Source: Allofournierella massiliensis (GTDB taxonomy: Bacteria; Bacillota; Clostridia; Oscillospirales; Ruminococcaceae). Taken from it: 64,000 bases of DNA. Under the pieces are notes generated by a model. That model did not search any database, had not been told where the DNA came from, and saw only the letters and a program-made list of their open reading frames with translations. This document shows positions 48,241 to 57,554 of the stretch, in pieces. The DNA is taken from NCBI RefSeq assembly GCF_004345265.1, contig NZ_SLUM01000007.1:78975-142974 (forward strand), written 5' to 3'. A program made the translations under genes and the position numbers. The first letter of the stretch is position 1. Every line of letters begins with the position of its first letter.

Positions 48241-49150
48241 TGGTTCTCCTTTGCTGAAGTTCAGATGCCAGGCGCTCCAGCTTTTTCAGCCGGTGGCTGA
48301 GCCCGGATTTACTGATGGGCTGCGGGCTCTTTTCCGCCAATTGGGAAAGCGACAGATCCGGCCAGGCCAGCCGCAGCTCTGCAGCTTCCCGCAGAGGCTG
48401 GCTCAAGCCATCAAACATGTGATTCTGTTTCAGATATTCGATGGCTCGCGTTACCTGAACGTTTGCGGTTGCGGTCTTGTCCATATTGGCCGTCTCACAG
48501 TTGGTCAGGCGGTTGGTCTTGTTGCGCAGTTCCTTGATCACCTTGTGGTTCATGATCTCCATGGCTGCGTTCCCTGCCCCCATGTAGGCCAGAAGCTCCT
48601 CAATCTGTTCACTTGCTTTGATGTACACCACATTCACGCCCTTGCGCAGAGTGCGGTGGGGGCGAAACTCATGCTCCGCCAGAATTCCCTCCAGATCCCG
48701 TGCAAGATTATGGCGGCTGGAAAGAAACTCCAGGTTATACTCCTTGCGGGGATCAGTCATGGTGCCGCAGCACACGAAGGCAGCAGCCAGAAAGGCCGCG
48801 CTGCACTGGGGGCAACGCAGCAATGTGGGGTCGATGCGCAGGCTGACCTGCTCCGGGTCGCAGTGGAACTTTTCCAGCATCAGCTGAACCTGTTCCGGAT
48901 CATCCACCTTGAATTCATAAACCATGCCGCTGGGCCGCTGCTTGCTGGTCACATTGCCCTCGATGCCGCACAGATGGAATACCCGTTTTACATAATGGGC
49001 AGCGGTTCCAAGCTCGGTCTGAAAAACTACTCCGCGGCTGTCAAAATAACGGCTGAAACAGGCCGCGCCGTAGCTGGCTGCCAGAAGGCAGCATGGGCGG
49101 CTGATCTTTTTTTGAGTGATCTCGGTTTTTACATCCTGTGCAAAGCTCAT
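48233..49150 (-). CDS. whiA: DNA-binding protein WhiA
   Basis: A 305-residue protein with an inactive LAGLIDADG-type N-terminal domain and a C-terminal helix-turn-helix (LSLSQLAEKSPQPISKSGLSHRLKKLERLA). WhiA affects cell division and sporulation timing in Gram-positives. The rapZ-whiA pairing is standard. Confidence 0.95.
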   Translation of the reverse strand: MSFAQDVKTEITQKKISRPCCLLAASYGAACFSRYFDSRGVVFQTELGTAAHYVKRVFHLCGIEGNVTSKQRPSGMVYEFKVDDPEQVQLMLEKFHCDPEQVSLRIDPTLLRCPQCSAAFLAAAFVCCGTMTDPRKEYNLEFLSSRHNLARDLEGILAEHEFRPHRTLRKGVNVVYIKASEQIEELLAYMGAGNAAMEIMNHKVIKELRNKTNRLTNCETANMDKTATANVQVTRAIEYLKQNHMFDGLSQPLREAAELRLAWPDLSLSQLAEKSPQPISKSGLSHRLKKLERLASELQQRRTNG

Positions 49151-49171
49151 TCTTTTACAGATGCCCTTTCG

Positions 49172-50035
49172 TCAATATACACGCTTTTGGTCGCGGTGAT
49201 AGAGAATCGGCCCATAGCCCAGTTTCTGGCAATGTTCTGCGATCTTGCGGGCAAAGGTGATGGATCGATGTTTTCCGCCGGTGCATCCCACCGCAATCGT
49301 CAGCTGGCTTTTCCCTTCCTTGATGTACATGGGGAGAGAGTAATCCAGCAGATCCAGAATGCGACGCAGCAGTTCCTGCGACTGCTCAAACTGCATCACA
49401 TAGTCTACTACTTCGCTGTCCAGACCGGTTTTTTCCTTCAGTTCCGGAATGTAAAAAGGATTGGGCAGGCAGCGCACATCAAATACCACATCCGCTTCCT
49501 TTGGCAGGCCGTACTTGAAGCCAAAGGAAAGAATTGTCAGCACCATTGGCTGCTGGTTCTGGTGCAGGAAGAGTTTGCAGATTCGCTCTTTGTTCTGCGC
49601 GGCGGAAAGAAGAGAAGTGTCCACCACAAAATCTGCGCGTTCAAAAAAAGGCTGAAGGATTTTACGCTCCTGCTCAATGGCGTCGGTCATGGAAACGCCT
49701 TCCTGCACACACAGCGGATGAATACGTCTGGTTTCTTTATAGCGCCGTGCAAGTACATCGTCGGAAGCGTCCAGAAACAGCACCTGATATGGCACCTGGC
49801 GGCTGTCCATACTGGTCAGAGCTTCCTGTACGTCGCTCTGGGTGCGGCAGCCGCGGATGTCCACCACCACCGCCACCTTCTCCAGCATGGTTTCGCCCTG
49901 AAGGGCGAAATCCAGCAGACGGGGCATCAGCCCGGCCGGAATATTGTCGATACAAAAATAACCAATATCCTCCAATGCATTTACCGCAAGGGATTTTCCA
50001 GCCCCGGAAAGGCCGGTAACCACCAGCAGTTCCAT
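49172..50035 (-). CDS. rapZ: RNase adapter RapZ/YvcJ nucleotide-binding protein
   Basis: A 287-residue P-loop protein: Walker A VTGLSGAGKSLAVNALED, and the C-terminal GCTGGKHRSITFARKIAE. RapZ senses amino-sugar precursors in E. coli; in Firmicutes the role is less clear. Start at ATG 50035 after AAAGGAG rather than the further open frame. Confidence 0.95.
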   Translation of the reverse strand: MELLVVTGLSGAGKSLAVNALEDIGYFCIDNIPAGLMPRLLDFALQGETMLEKVAVVVDIRGCRTQSDVQEALTSMDSRQVPYQVLFLDASDDVLARRYKETRRIHPLCVQEGVSMTDAIEQERKILQPFFERADFVVDTSLLSAAQNKERICKLFLHQNQQPMVLTILSFGFKYGLPKEADVVFDVRCLPNPFYIPELKEKTGLDSEVVDYVMQFEQSQELLRRILDLLDYSLPMYIKEGKSQLTIAVGCTGGKHRSITFARKIAEHCQKLGYGPILYHRDQKRVY

Positions 50036-50080
50036 GATCCGTCTCTCCTTTTCCTTCTCTTTTTTATCCAGCATAACCTG

Positions 50081-50115
50081 CATGACCGGCTGCCGATTGC
50101 CAGCAGCCGGTCATG
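50081..50115. repeat. Perfect 13-bp stem between murB and rapZ
   Basis: CATGACCGGCTGC (50081-50093) and GCAGCCGGTCATG (50103-50115), nine-base loop. No U-tract follows on the minus strand, so it looks like a stability or processing hairpin rather than a terminator. Confidence 0.65.
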
Positions 50116-50122
50116 CGCGCAA

Positions 50123-51028
50123 TTATTCCACTACACGGATTTCCTTTTCCAGCACAAAACCCGTTTCCCGCTGTACCCGTTCACTTACCTGACGGGCCAG
50201 CTCCAGCACGTCCGCGCAGCTGGCGTGGCCCAGATTCACAATGAAGCCGCAGTGCTTTTCGCTGATGGCGGCATCGCCCACACGGAAGCCCCGCAGGCCG
50301 CACTGTTCGATCAGGCTGCCGGCAAAAGCACCTTCCGGCCGCTTAAAGGCGCTGCCTGCGCTGGGATATTCCAAAGGCTGTTTTTGCCTGCGGCGATTCA
50401 TCAGGTCATCCATTTTTTGCTGAATCTGAACGGAATCTCCCGGATGGAGCTGCAATGTTGCCCGAAGTACACACCAGCCGGTGCGCGCAAAGATGCTGGT
50501 GCGGTAGCCAAGCTCCAGCTGGGAAACCGGAAGAGAACGAATCTGACCGGCTTCGTCCAGAAATTCGACCTCCAGCAATACATCGCGGGTTTCACCGCCG
50601 TAAGCGCCGGCGTTCATGTACACTGCGCCGCCCAGACTGCCCGGAATACCGTAGGCGAATTCCAGACCGGTAAGGCTATGGCACGCAGCCTCTTCGCAGA
50701 CCTGTTTCAATGAAACTCCCGCTCCGGCGATGATGCGATCCCCTTCCACCCGGATTTCGGGCTCAAGGGAACGGGTGGAAACCACCACACCGTCAAAGCC
50801 ATGATCGCTGAACAGAAGATTGGAACCATTGCCCAGAATGTAGGTCCGCACCCCTTCCTCACGGCACAGCCCAATGGCCTGAACCAGCTGCTGCGCGGTG
50901 TGAGGCATGCAGAACAAGGCGGCAGGGCCGCCAATCTGGAAGCTGGTGTGGCGTGCAAGGGGCTCGCCGCAGGAATAAGGGATCGCTGCTTCCTCCAGTT
51001 TTTGCTTTAAATGCTCCATGCACGCCAT
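50123..51028 (-). CDS. murB: UDP-N-acetylenolpyruvoylglucosamine reductase
   Basis: FAD enzyme of peptidoglycan precursor synthesis, 301 residues. HTSFQIGGPA, FAD loop LGNGSNLLFSD, IPGSLGGAVYMNAGAYGGE, catalytic serine in YPSAGSAFKRPEG, and a C-terminal glutamate. Length and the missing Tyr-loop insertion fit type II MurB. GGAGG precedes ATG 51028. Confidence 0.96.
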   Translation of the reverse strand: MACMEHLKQKLEEAAIPYSCGEPLARHTSFQIGGPAALFCMPHTAQQLVQAIGLCREEGVRTYILGNGSNLLFSDHGFDGVVVSTRSLEPEIRVEGDRIIAGAGVSLKQVCEEAACHSLTGLEFAYGIPGSLGGAVYMNAGAYGGETRDVLLEVEFLDEAGQIRSLPVSQLELGYRTSIFARTGWCVLRATLQLHPGDSVQIQQKMDDLMNRRRQKQPLEYPSAGSAFKRPEGAFAGSLIEQCGLRGFRVGDAAISEKHCGFIVNLGHASCADVLELARQVSERVQRETGFVLEKEIRVVE

Positions 51029-51046
51029 AAAACGGCCTCCTAAAAA

Positions 51047-52012
51047 TTAAAGTTTTTCCTGGTTGCCCAGCCATGCTGCGCCCACAACGCCGGCATCGTT
51101 AAACAGCTCGGCGGGTTTGATGGTCACACGGCGCTTGCCATCACGGGCATAATCCTCCCAGTTGACCAGCTTGCGCACAGGAGCCAGCAGAACCTCGCCC
51201 TGCTTGGAAACGCCGCCGCCGATGCAGATGATTTCCGGCTGGAAGATGTTGACCACGTTGGTCAGGCCGCACGCCACATATTCTACAAACTTGTTGATCA
51301 GCTGAGTGGCCAGCTCGTCGCCGGCAGCCATGCCGTCAAATGCAGTCTTGGCGCCAACCTTGGTGATGTCGCCGTCCACCAGCTGCCACATCATGTTTTT
51401 GGGGTGCGACATCATAGCGGCTTTGGTATCCTCTGCCAGAGCACGGGCGGAAGCATACTTTTCCCAGCAGCCGTTTCGGCCGCACATGCACGGGCGGCCA
51501 TCCTTCTGAATTACCATGTGGCCCAGCTCAGCACCTGCATAGTTAAAGCCGGCAAAAATCTTGCCGTCGATGATGATGCCGCCGCCGATGCCAGTGCCCA
51601 GAGTGATCACCACAGCATACCGTGCACCGCGTGCGCCACCAGCGATAAATTCGCCGTAAGCCGCTGCGTTTGCATCGTTTTCGATGTAGACCTTGCAACC
51701 CAGGCGCTTCTCCATGTGATCGCGAAGCTCCCAATCATAATAACCGAAATTCGCGTTAAAGTCCACTATGCCGGTTTTGCTGTTTACGCTGCCCGGGGTA
51801 CCGATGCCCACCCACAGCAGGTCATCCAGAGTCAGATTGCTCTCCACCAGGACCTGACGGCACAGGTTGGCAATCTTCTCTTCGATCTTTTCTTCAGGCT
51901 GGGGCAGATCGGTGTCGCAGGTGCATTTGTGCAGCACTTTGAATTCTTCATCCACAATACCGGCGGTGATGGTGGTACCGCCCAGATCTACGCCAATTGT
52001 ATATTTCTTCAT
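51047..52012 (-). CDS. glk: ROK-family glucokinase
   Basis: A 321-residue sugar kinase: ATP motif GVDLGGTTITAGIVD, catalytic NDANAAAYGEF, the ROK zinc site GHMVIQKDGRPCMCGRNGCWEKYAS, and GGGVSKQGEVLL. It probably phosphorylates glucose after non-PTS uptake. Overlaps the PHP gene by four bases. Confidence 0.92.
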   Translation of the reverse strand: MKKYTIGVDLGGTTITAGIVDEEFKVLHKCTCDTDLPQPEEKIEEKIANLCRQVLVESNLTLDDLLWVGIGTPGSVNSKTGIVDFNANFGYYDWELRDHMEKRLGCKVYIENDANAAAYGEFIAGGARGARYAVVITLGTGIGGGIIIDGKIFAGFNYAGAELGHMVIQKDGRPCMCGRNGCWEKYASARALAEDTKAAMMSHPKNMMWQLVDGDITKVGAKTAFDGMAAGDELATQLINKFVEYVACGLTNVVNIFQPEIICIGGGVSKQGEVLLAPVRKLVNWEDYARDGKRRVTIKPAELFNDAGVVGAAWLGNQEKL

Positions 52013-52761
52013 CTTAACAACTCTCCGATCCGATCTACGATTTTTTTATTATGTATTTCCAGCTCACGGCGAAGGTTTTCACCGGAGCCATTGACGATAA
52101 GATCCTTCGGGAAATCAATTTCCTCCAGAATCCCGAACAGGTGCGATACACCGCGCTCCAGATGATAGGTGGAGTGGGCATCGCTGTTCAGCGCGATCTT
52201 GCAGCCACTGTTTTTACACGCGAGCGCAAGCGCCTTCATGTTTTTTGCCCCTTCCGGGCGCACGGCAAAGGAGTTTCCGTTCAGCTCCACCACTTTATTG
52301 TGGGCGGCAAATTCCCGGGTGACCCGGTCATAGTCATACACGTGGTTGGCCTGTTCGGAATGGCCGATCATGTCAACATAAGGATTCTGCGCCACCTTCA
52401 ACCAGAGATCTGTGGCCTGCTCCACGGTGAGTTTGCCCGGCAGGCAGTCGCCGTGGATGGAGGCAATAACCCAGTCGAAGCGAGCCAGCTCCTGCTGTGA
52501 AAAATCCAGCGTTCCCTCCAAATCCATCACGTTGGCCTCTACGCCCTTCAGCACAGGGATTCCTTCCAGCACGTCCGGCAGACGAATCAGATTGTTAAAA
52601 TACCAGATGTGCGGGGAATCCGGCATGGCGCAGCCATGATCGGTGATGGCGATGGCCTTATACCCCATTGCTGCAGCCTTTGTGGCCATTTCGGTGATGG
52701 TGTTGAATGCGTGGTTGGAAACCAGTGTGTGCGTGTGCAGATCCGCTGCAATTTGATACAA
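52009..52761 (-). CDS. PHP-domain phosphoesterase (YcdX-like)
   Basis: A 250-residue PHP protein with the metal residues in DLHTHTLVSNHAF, AITDHGCAM, VEANV, SIHGDCLPG, GHSEQANH and LNSDAHSTYHL. YcdX-like proteins are phosphatases of uncertain substrate. The start is TTG 52761, eight bases after AAAGGGAG. Located between hprK and glk, suggesting a sugar-phosphate role. Confidence 0.88.
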   Translation of the reverse strand: MYQIAADLHTHTLVSNHAFNTITEMATKAAAMGYKAIAITDHGCAMPDSPHIWYFNNLIRLPDVLEGIPVLKGVEANVMDLEGTLDFSQQELARFDWVIASIHGDCLPGKLTVEQATDLWLKVAQNPYVDMIGHSEQANHVYDYDRVTREFAAHNKVVELNGNSFAVRPEGAKNMKALALACKNSGCKIALNSDAHSTYHLERGVSHLFGILEEIDFPKDLIVNGSGENLRRELEIHNKKIVDRIGELLR

Positions 52762-52782
52762 AGTATATGCTCCCTTTCTGTG

Positions 52783-53715
52783 TCAGATGCCAATGTCCTC
52801 ATCCAGGCCAAGGCGTGCAAGCAGCTCTTTGGCGGCGTTGTAACCCATCTTTTTCTGACGGTTGTTAATAGCGGCCGTTTCCAGAATTACCGCCAGATTA
52901 CGGCCGGGCATAACAGGAATTACCGTCTTGGGAATCTGTACACCCAGAATATCATAGAAATCAGTTTCCAGACCGGTGCGGCTGTAATTTTTGGTTTTGT
53001 CCCAGGGTTCCAGATCCACGACCAGGTCAACCTTCTCGCTCACCTTAACCGAGCCGATACCGAAAATGCGTGCAACGTTAACGATACCGATGCCGCGCAG
53101 CTCGATAAAGTGACGGATGTTTTCCGGAGCCGTACCCACGATGGTGCGGCTGGATGTGCGGCGCAGCTCCACGGCGTCATCGGCAATCAGGCGATGGCCA
53201 CGTTTGACCAGCTCCACAGCGGTCTCACTCTTGCCTACGCCACTGTCACCCAGAATCAGGATGCCCTCGCCGTAAACTTCAATGAAAACACCGTGACGGG
53301 TAACACGGGGGGCCAGCTCCACATTCAGCAGACTGATCAAAGCACTCATCAAGGTGGAAGTGGACTCCGCAGAAGACAGAACAGGCACAGAGTACCTCCG
53401 CGCAAAGTCGATCATCTCAGGCAGGGGTTCCAGACTGCGGCTGATGAGCACCGCCGGGGGGGTAAGCTCAAACAGACGCTCCAGGTGAGCGCGACGGGTA
53501 GCTGCGGGCAGCTCCTGCAGATAAGACATCTCGACCATACCGAAGATCTGGATCCGATTGGCATCGAAATACTGGTAGTACCCAGCAAGCACAATGCCCG
53601 GGCGGTTGACATCCGCCGTATAAATTGGGATCTCAGTCAATTCTTTCGGCGCATAGATCGTTTCAAGATTCAGCTGTTCCGCTACTTTGCTCAGTGGGAC
53701 GGAAAATGCCGGCAT
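52783..53715 (-). CDS. hprK: HPr kinase/phosphorylase
   Basis: Sets Ser46 phosphorylation of HPr and so carbon catabolite control. The 310 residues have an N-terminal domain, Walker A ILGDSGVGKSETAVELVKRGH, the signature LRGIGIVNVARIFG, and the C-terminal PVMPGRNLAVILETAAINNR. ATG 53715 follows AAGGGTG; upstream open sequence is not coding. Confidence 0.96.
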   Translation of the reverse strand: MPAFSVPLSKVAEQLNLETIYAPKELTEIPIYTADVNRPGIVLAGYYQYFDANRIQIFGMVEMSYLQELPAATRRAHLERLFELTPPAVLISRSLEPLPEMIDFARRYSVPVLSSAESTSTLMSALISLLNVELAPRVTRHGVFIEVYGEGILILGDSGVGKSETAVELVKRGHRLIADDAVELRRTSSRTIVGTAPENIRHFIELRGIGIVNVARIFGIGSVKVSEKVDLVVDLEPWDKTKNYSRTGLETDFYDILGVQIPKTVIPVMPGRNLAVILETAAINNRQKKMGYNAAKELLARLGLDEDIGI

Positions 53716-53758
53716 AAAGAACACCCTTCCTTTTTGATGAAATTTCAGAGTTGTTTTT

Positions 53759-53787
53759 ATTATACATGATTGCGGAAAGATTATCAA
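53759..53787 (-). promoter_or_regulatory. Sigma-A promoter of the hprK operon
   Basis: On the minus strand TTGATA (53787-53782), 17 bases, TATAAT (53764-53759). The remaining gap up to the gerAC terminator holds nothing else recognisable. Confidence 0.85.
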
Positions 53788-53882
53788 TTTGATTTGCAAG
53801 AAAAGCATGCAGTATTGCACAAACTGTAGGTGCTCCCGGTGCCGCTTTTTTGTCTGGCTGAGAAGAAGTGCACAGAAAAGCA

Positions 53883-53919
53883 GGTCGTCCGGCAGAACGA
53901 AGACTCCAGCCGGACGACC
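53883..53919. terminator. Terminator after gerAC
   Basis: GGTCGTCCGGC (53883-53893) with GCCGGACGACC (53909-53919). Followed by CTTTT on the minus strand and TTTATTTTTT on the plus strand. Confidence 0.8.
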
Positions 53920-53950
53920 TTTATTTTTTACAGAGATACAGGCACAGCCG

Positions 53951-54988
53951 CTACAGCAGTTGAAGCGCGCTGGAAAACACCACACTTTCCGGTTGGTAAA
54001 GCATACCATTTTCCGCCAGTGTAAGAGCCAGCTGCTCATTTTTATTCCGGAAACGGTTCAAAAACCCGAACGGATCGCTCTCCTCAGAAAAGGATTTTCG
54101 AACTACATCGACGGCTGTTTGCTCCAGCTGTCTGTTCAGCTCTTTTAAAAGTGAACGCCGTTCCTCCCGTGCACCGGGAAGGGATTCTCCGGTCATCTGC
54201 TCCACATGACCGGAAAATCGAATGTGAAGCGCCATGGAGCTCTCCTGTTCCACGCACTCATAAATCAGTTTGGGAGAGCGGATGGTCAGAGTGATCGGAC
54301 CGTTTTCGCTTTCCATTTGAAGCTGTCCGGTTCCTTTCTGCCCACTGAACAGAGCTGCCAGCTCCATTTCGTTTCCGGACATGTGAGCCACCGGTGCTCC
54401 GTTCTGATAAAAAGTCAGCCCTGGCATCTGCACATCGTCCTCGCCGCTGAGCTTCACAAGTGGAAGAATGCTCCCGCCCTGTGCTGCGGCAAGCTGGTAA
54501 AGGTAGGTGCGATATCCTCCTCTCTCCCCCAGTCTGCGGATTCCCTCCAGTACTGCACTGGCATTATCCGAGGTAAGCGGTTGTTCATCGGCGGGAAGGT
54601 TGATACCCCACACTGCCATATTGGGGCGCCCGGCAGAGTTTTCATAAAGAAAGCGGCAGCACTCACTCATCCCCTGCTGCTGCAGTCCGGGTCCCAGAAG
54701 AAGTAGCTCGTTCTGACCGTAAAAAAGCTCTTCGGCGCGGGCGGATTCCGCCTTGCTGACAGCCTCTGCAAGGGTACTTCCTCTGCCCTCGATCAGTCGG
54801 ATGGTTTCCGAGGCTTCCCCTGCGTCGGCACTTGGCTGGGGTTCAAGAACCAGCACCTGAGCGATATATTGCTGTTGATGATCCAGAAAGAGCGCTTTTA
54901 CAATTACCTTGTCCCCCAGCCCTGTGGATGAGCAGCCACACAGGGCGACTGCCAGAAACAGAGGGGCAATCCGTTTTAACAATTTCAT
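53951..54988 (-). CDS. gerAC: Spore germination lipoprotein, GerAC family
   Basis: C-subunit of the nutrient germinant receptor, 345 residues. A lipoprotein signal with lipobox LCGC (LFLAVALCGCSS) precedes the Ger(x)C domains, with KALFLDHQQQYIAQVLVLEP and AESARAEELFYGQNELLLLG. ATG 54988 follows GGAGG and overlaps gerAB by four bases. Confidence 0.9.
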   Translation of the reverse strand: MKLLKRIAPLFLAVALCGCSSTGLGDKVIVKALFLDHQQQYIAQVLVLEPQPSADAGEASETIRLIEGRGSTLAEAVSKAESARAEELFYGQNELLLLGPGLQQQGMSECCRFLYENSAGRPNMAVWGINLPADEQPLTSDNASAVLEGIRRLGERGGYRTYLYQLAAAQGGSILPLVKLSGEDDVQMPGLTFYQNGAPVAHMSGNEMELAALFSGQKGTGQLQMESENGPITLTIRSPKLIYECVEQESSMALHIRFSGHVEQMTGESLPGAREERRSLLKELNRQLEQTAVDVVRKSFSEESDPFGFLNRFRNKNEQLALTLAENGMLYQPESVVFSSALQLL

Positions 54989-56007
54989 CTTTTTTGCCTC
55001 CCCGCCGAAATACGAAACAATGCCAGCCATATCAGCAATGCCAGAATGACTGCCTGCTGCAACCGGTAAGCGGCCTGTTCCGCCTGTCCCCAGGTGGCCA
55101 GGAAAATGCCGATCACTCCCGCCACTGCCAGATAGTAGGCACTGTGGCCCTTCAACACAGGGAACACCCTGCGGATGATCTGGGTAAATACGGAAAAATA
55201 CAGTGTGATTTTGACAAAGAAAAGAAGCAGCCATATGCAGGCATGCAGGGCGTCCAGTCGGCGGAATACGGAAATTCCACCCAGCCGTGCAATCGTAAAC
55301 AGCGGCTGTTCCTCCTGCTGGTACGCCGGGCCGAGCGTCATTTCGCCCAGCAGGCAGAATAGAGCCTGGGCGGCGAAAAGCCATATAAAAACAATCGCAG
55401 GCCGGTGTTTGGTTTTCTGTAAGGTGTCCGACGGCCATAAAACCGCCCAGAGAATCAGTTCCGGAGCCAGATAAAACTGGCTGACAAAATTCCGGGTCAG
55501 CTCTGCCCGATTCAGAGATGCAGGCTGAAGATTCACAAAGCGCAGCTGAGGAAGAACGGAAACCAACAGCAAGGCCATGGAAAAAGCGGTGAGTGCCAAC
55601 ACGGCCCAGGCGGTTCGAGTCAGCGCATTCAGCCCGGAATAAACACCATAAAACACCGAGACAAACAAAAGGACAAGGAAAAATTCCACCGGAAGACCAG
55701 TGCGCATGGACTGGCTGTAAAAACGTTCGCCCTGAATGATTTCCAACGCGGCAGAAAGCAGCATTACAACGCTGATCAGACTGCAGAAAATCCGATTTTC
55801 CAGTGCCCGGCAGGCTTCTTTGCGCAGCAACCACAAAAGAAATGAAAAAAACGCCATTTGACCGGCAGCGCACAGGATTCCGTGCTGTGCAGTCAGGAGC
55901 GGAGCACGGCGCCCGAAGGGCTGCAAAAACACATCGGCCAGCAGCGCTGCCCCCATAACAGCAGCCAGTTGGACGGGAGCAATTGCGGACTGTTTATTCT
56001 GTGCCAT
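54985..56007 (-). CDS. gerAB: Spore germination permease, GerAB family
   Basis: A 340-residue protein with ten likely membrane helices, related to amino-acid permeases (APC superfamily). ATG 56007 is eight bases from GGAGG; ATG 56013 in frame is only two bases away. The 5' end overlaps gerAA. The sequence is more divergent than GerAA and the call also rests on its place in the operon. Confidence 0.85.
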   Translation of the reverse strand: MAQNKQSAIAPVQLAAVMGAALLADVFLQPFGRRAPLLTAQHGILCAAGQMAFFSFLLWLLRKEACRALENRIFCSLISVVMLLSAALEIIQGERFYSQSMRTGLPVEFFLVLLFVSVFYGVYSGLNALTRTAWAVLALTAFSMALLLVSVLPQLRFVNLQPASLNRAELTRNFVSQFYLAPELILWAVLWPSDTLQKTKHRPAIVFIWLFAAQALFCLLGEMTLGPAYQQEEQPLFTIARLGGISVFRRLDALHACIWLLLFFVKITLYFSVFTQIIRRVFPVLKGHSAYYLAVAGVIGIFLATWGQAEQAAYRLQQAVILALLIWLALFRISAGRQKR

Positions 56008-57463
56008 CTGCATTTCCTCCCGGTAAATCGTTTACGGAAAAGGGATGGCGGGCCAGCTGCTTCCAATTGGTGCGAAGCACCCCGTCTCGAACCGCTCCGC
56101 TTTCCCACGGGATGAGAGGCGCCGTATAGGGCAGGCCAAAGGAGTTCATTCCGCAGATGCTGGTAAGCATTATAAAAAGAAGAGCCAGAATACCGAAGGG
56201 ACCAAATAAACCTCCAGCAAAGACAAACAGGATGCGGAGCACGGTGGCCGGTTCATACAGAGAAGGAATCACAAACATGGAGATTGTGGTCAGCGCTGCG
56301 GTGATTACAATGGGAGTGCTCAAGATTCCGGCCTTCACCGCTGCATCTCCCACAATGATGGCTGCCACAAGACTTACGCTGTGACCAATGGGATGAGGCA
56401 GCCGCAAACCTGCTTCCCGTACGATCTCCAGCAAAACAATAACCAGCACCATCTCAAGGAACAGTGGCAATGGTGTGGCTGCTTCTGCGGCTGCGATTTT
56501 GTACAGCAGCTGCGGAGGAAACAGCTCCGGCGTATATTCTGCAACGGAAACAAACACGCCGGGCAAAAGCACTGCAAGAAAGAAAGCGCCGTATTTGATC
56601 ATGCGGATAAAGCTGGCAAAATAGGCTTTCGTGGAGTAATCGTCCAGACTTTGAAAGTGTTCACTGAAAAAATACGGGATTATCATGGCAAAGGGGCTGC
56701 CGTTTACAAGAATTATTATTTTCCCCTCGCAGAGTTTGGCGCAGGCTGTGGCCGGGCGTTCCGTATACCCTGCCTGCTGAAAAAAGCTGAACCCGCCCCG
56801 CTGCAAAAAAGGCACAAGGTAGCTGGAGTCAAACAGCACGGGAAGTTTTGCCTTGCTTAGCCGGCCGCGGATCTGCTTTACCAGTTCCTCAGGCGCCAGA
56901 GAGCGATCGTAAACCAGTGCCACCTCTGTGGCAGTCCGCTCACCACAAATCATTGTTTCCACCGTGAGCGTTTCGGTGCGGATCAGGCGACGCAGCAGGC
57001 TGATGTTGATGCGCAGCAGATCGCTGAAGCCTTCCCGGGAGCCCCGCACATTCCCTTCTCCGGAGGGCTCCTGAATGGATCGGAACTGCATGTTCTGAGT
57101 GGAAAGCACCACTGCTTTACAGCATCCGTCAATCAGAATCACTGTGGTGCCGGCGGTGAGCTGCGTGCGCAGCTGATCCACGGTTTCCACGCAGGAATTT
57201 TCCAGCGGCAGGTCGGTTTGAGACTGCATGTAATGAAACAGCTCCAGACCGCTTTCCGGCTGAAACTCACTTTTGCTCAGCATGTCCAACACCACCACCC
57301 ACAAACGTTCAATGGTGGAAAGGCCCTCGAACATACAAAGACAACATGGAATCCCCAGAATCCGGACTGGCTTTGTATACAGATCAATCGAGTTGCCAAA
57401 CCTCTGTTTCAGCAACTCGATATTTTGCTGAAGTTGCGGCTTCAATGTTTCTTCCGTTTGCAT
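55994..57463 (-). CDS. gerAA: Spore germination protein, GerAA family
   Basis: A-subunit of the germinant receptor, 489 residues. A large N-terminal soluble domain is followed by about five membrane segments from residue 285 on, with the family runs VALVYDRSLAPEELVKQIRGRL, GSPFAMIIPYFFSEHFQSLDDY and VSLVAAIIVGDAAVKAGILS. ATG 57463 is seven bases after GGAGGT; a GTG at 57472 overlaps that site. Germinant specificity cannot be predicted. Confidence 0.92.
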   Translation of the reverse strand: MQTEETLKPQLQQNIELLKQRFGNSIDLYTKPVRILGIPCCLCMFEGLSTIERLWVVVLDMLSKSEFQPESGLELFHYMQSQTDLPLENSCVETVDQLRTQLTAGTTVILIDGCCKAVVLSTQNMQFRSIQEPSGEGNVRGSREGFSDLLRINISLLRRLIRTETLTVETMICGERTATEVALVYDRSLAPEELVKQIRGRLSKAKLPVLFDSSYLVPFLQRGGFSFFQQAGYTERPATACAKLCEGKIIILVNGSPFAMIIPYFFSEHFQSLDDYSTKAYFASFIRMIKYGAFFLAVLLPGVFVSVAEYTPELFPPQLLYKIAAAEAATPLPLFLEMVLVIVLLEIVREAGLRLPHPIGHSVSLVAAIIVGDAAVKAGILSTPIVITAALTTISMFVIPSLYEPATVLRILFVFAGGLFGPFGILALLFIMLTSICGMNSFGLPYTAPLIPWESGAVRDGVLRTNWKQLARHPFSVNDLPGGNADGTE

Positions 57464-57482
57464 CGGCGTCACCTCCGGGGCT

Positions 57483-57489
57483 TAGTATG
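57483..57489 (-). promoter_or_regulatory. Possible sigma-G/F -10 element before gerAA
   Basis: CATACTA on the minus strand equals the forespore sigma -10 consensus. No good -35 partner was found and the leader would be very short, so this is tentative. Confidence 0.3.
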
Positions 57490-57554
57490 CCCCAAATGAC
57501 CGCATTGCAAACCGAAAAGGCAGTGAGACGATTCAAAGAGACGGAGGATAAGGA

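Noticed and set aside
45367..48300. Long open frame (about 977 codons) antisense to dnaE
   Set aside because: It mirrors the recognised polymerase gene, has no ribosome site or known domain, and shows the His/Gln/Leu-rich composition typical of antisense shadows in this genome.
53716..53950. Small gene between hprK and gerAC
   Set aside because: No start with ribosome site and no coding-like frame; the region is explained by the hprK promoter and a terminator.
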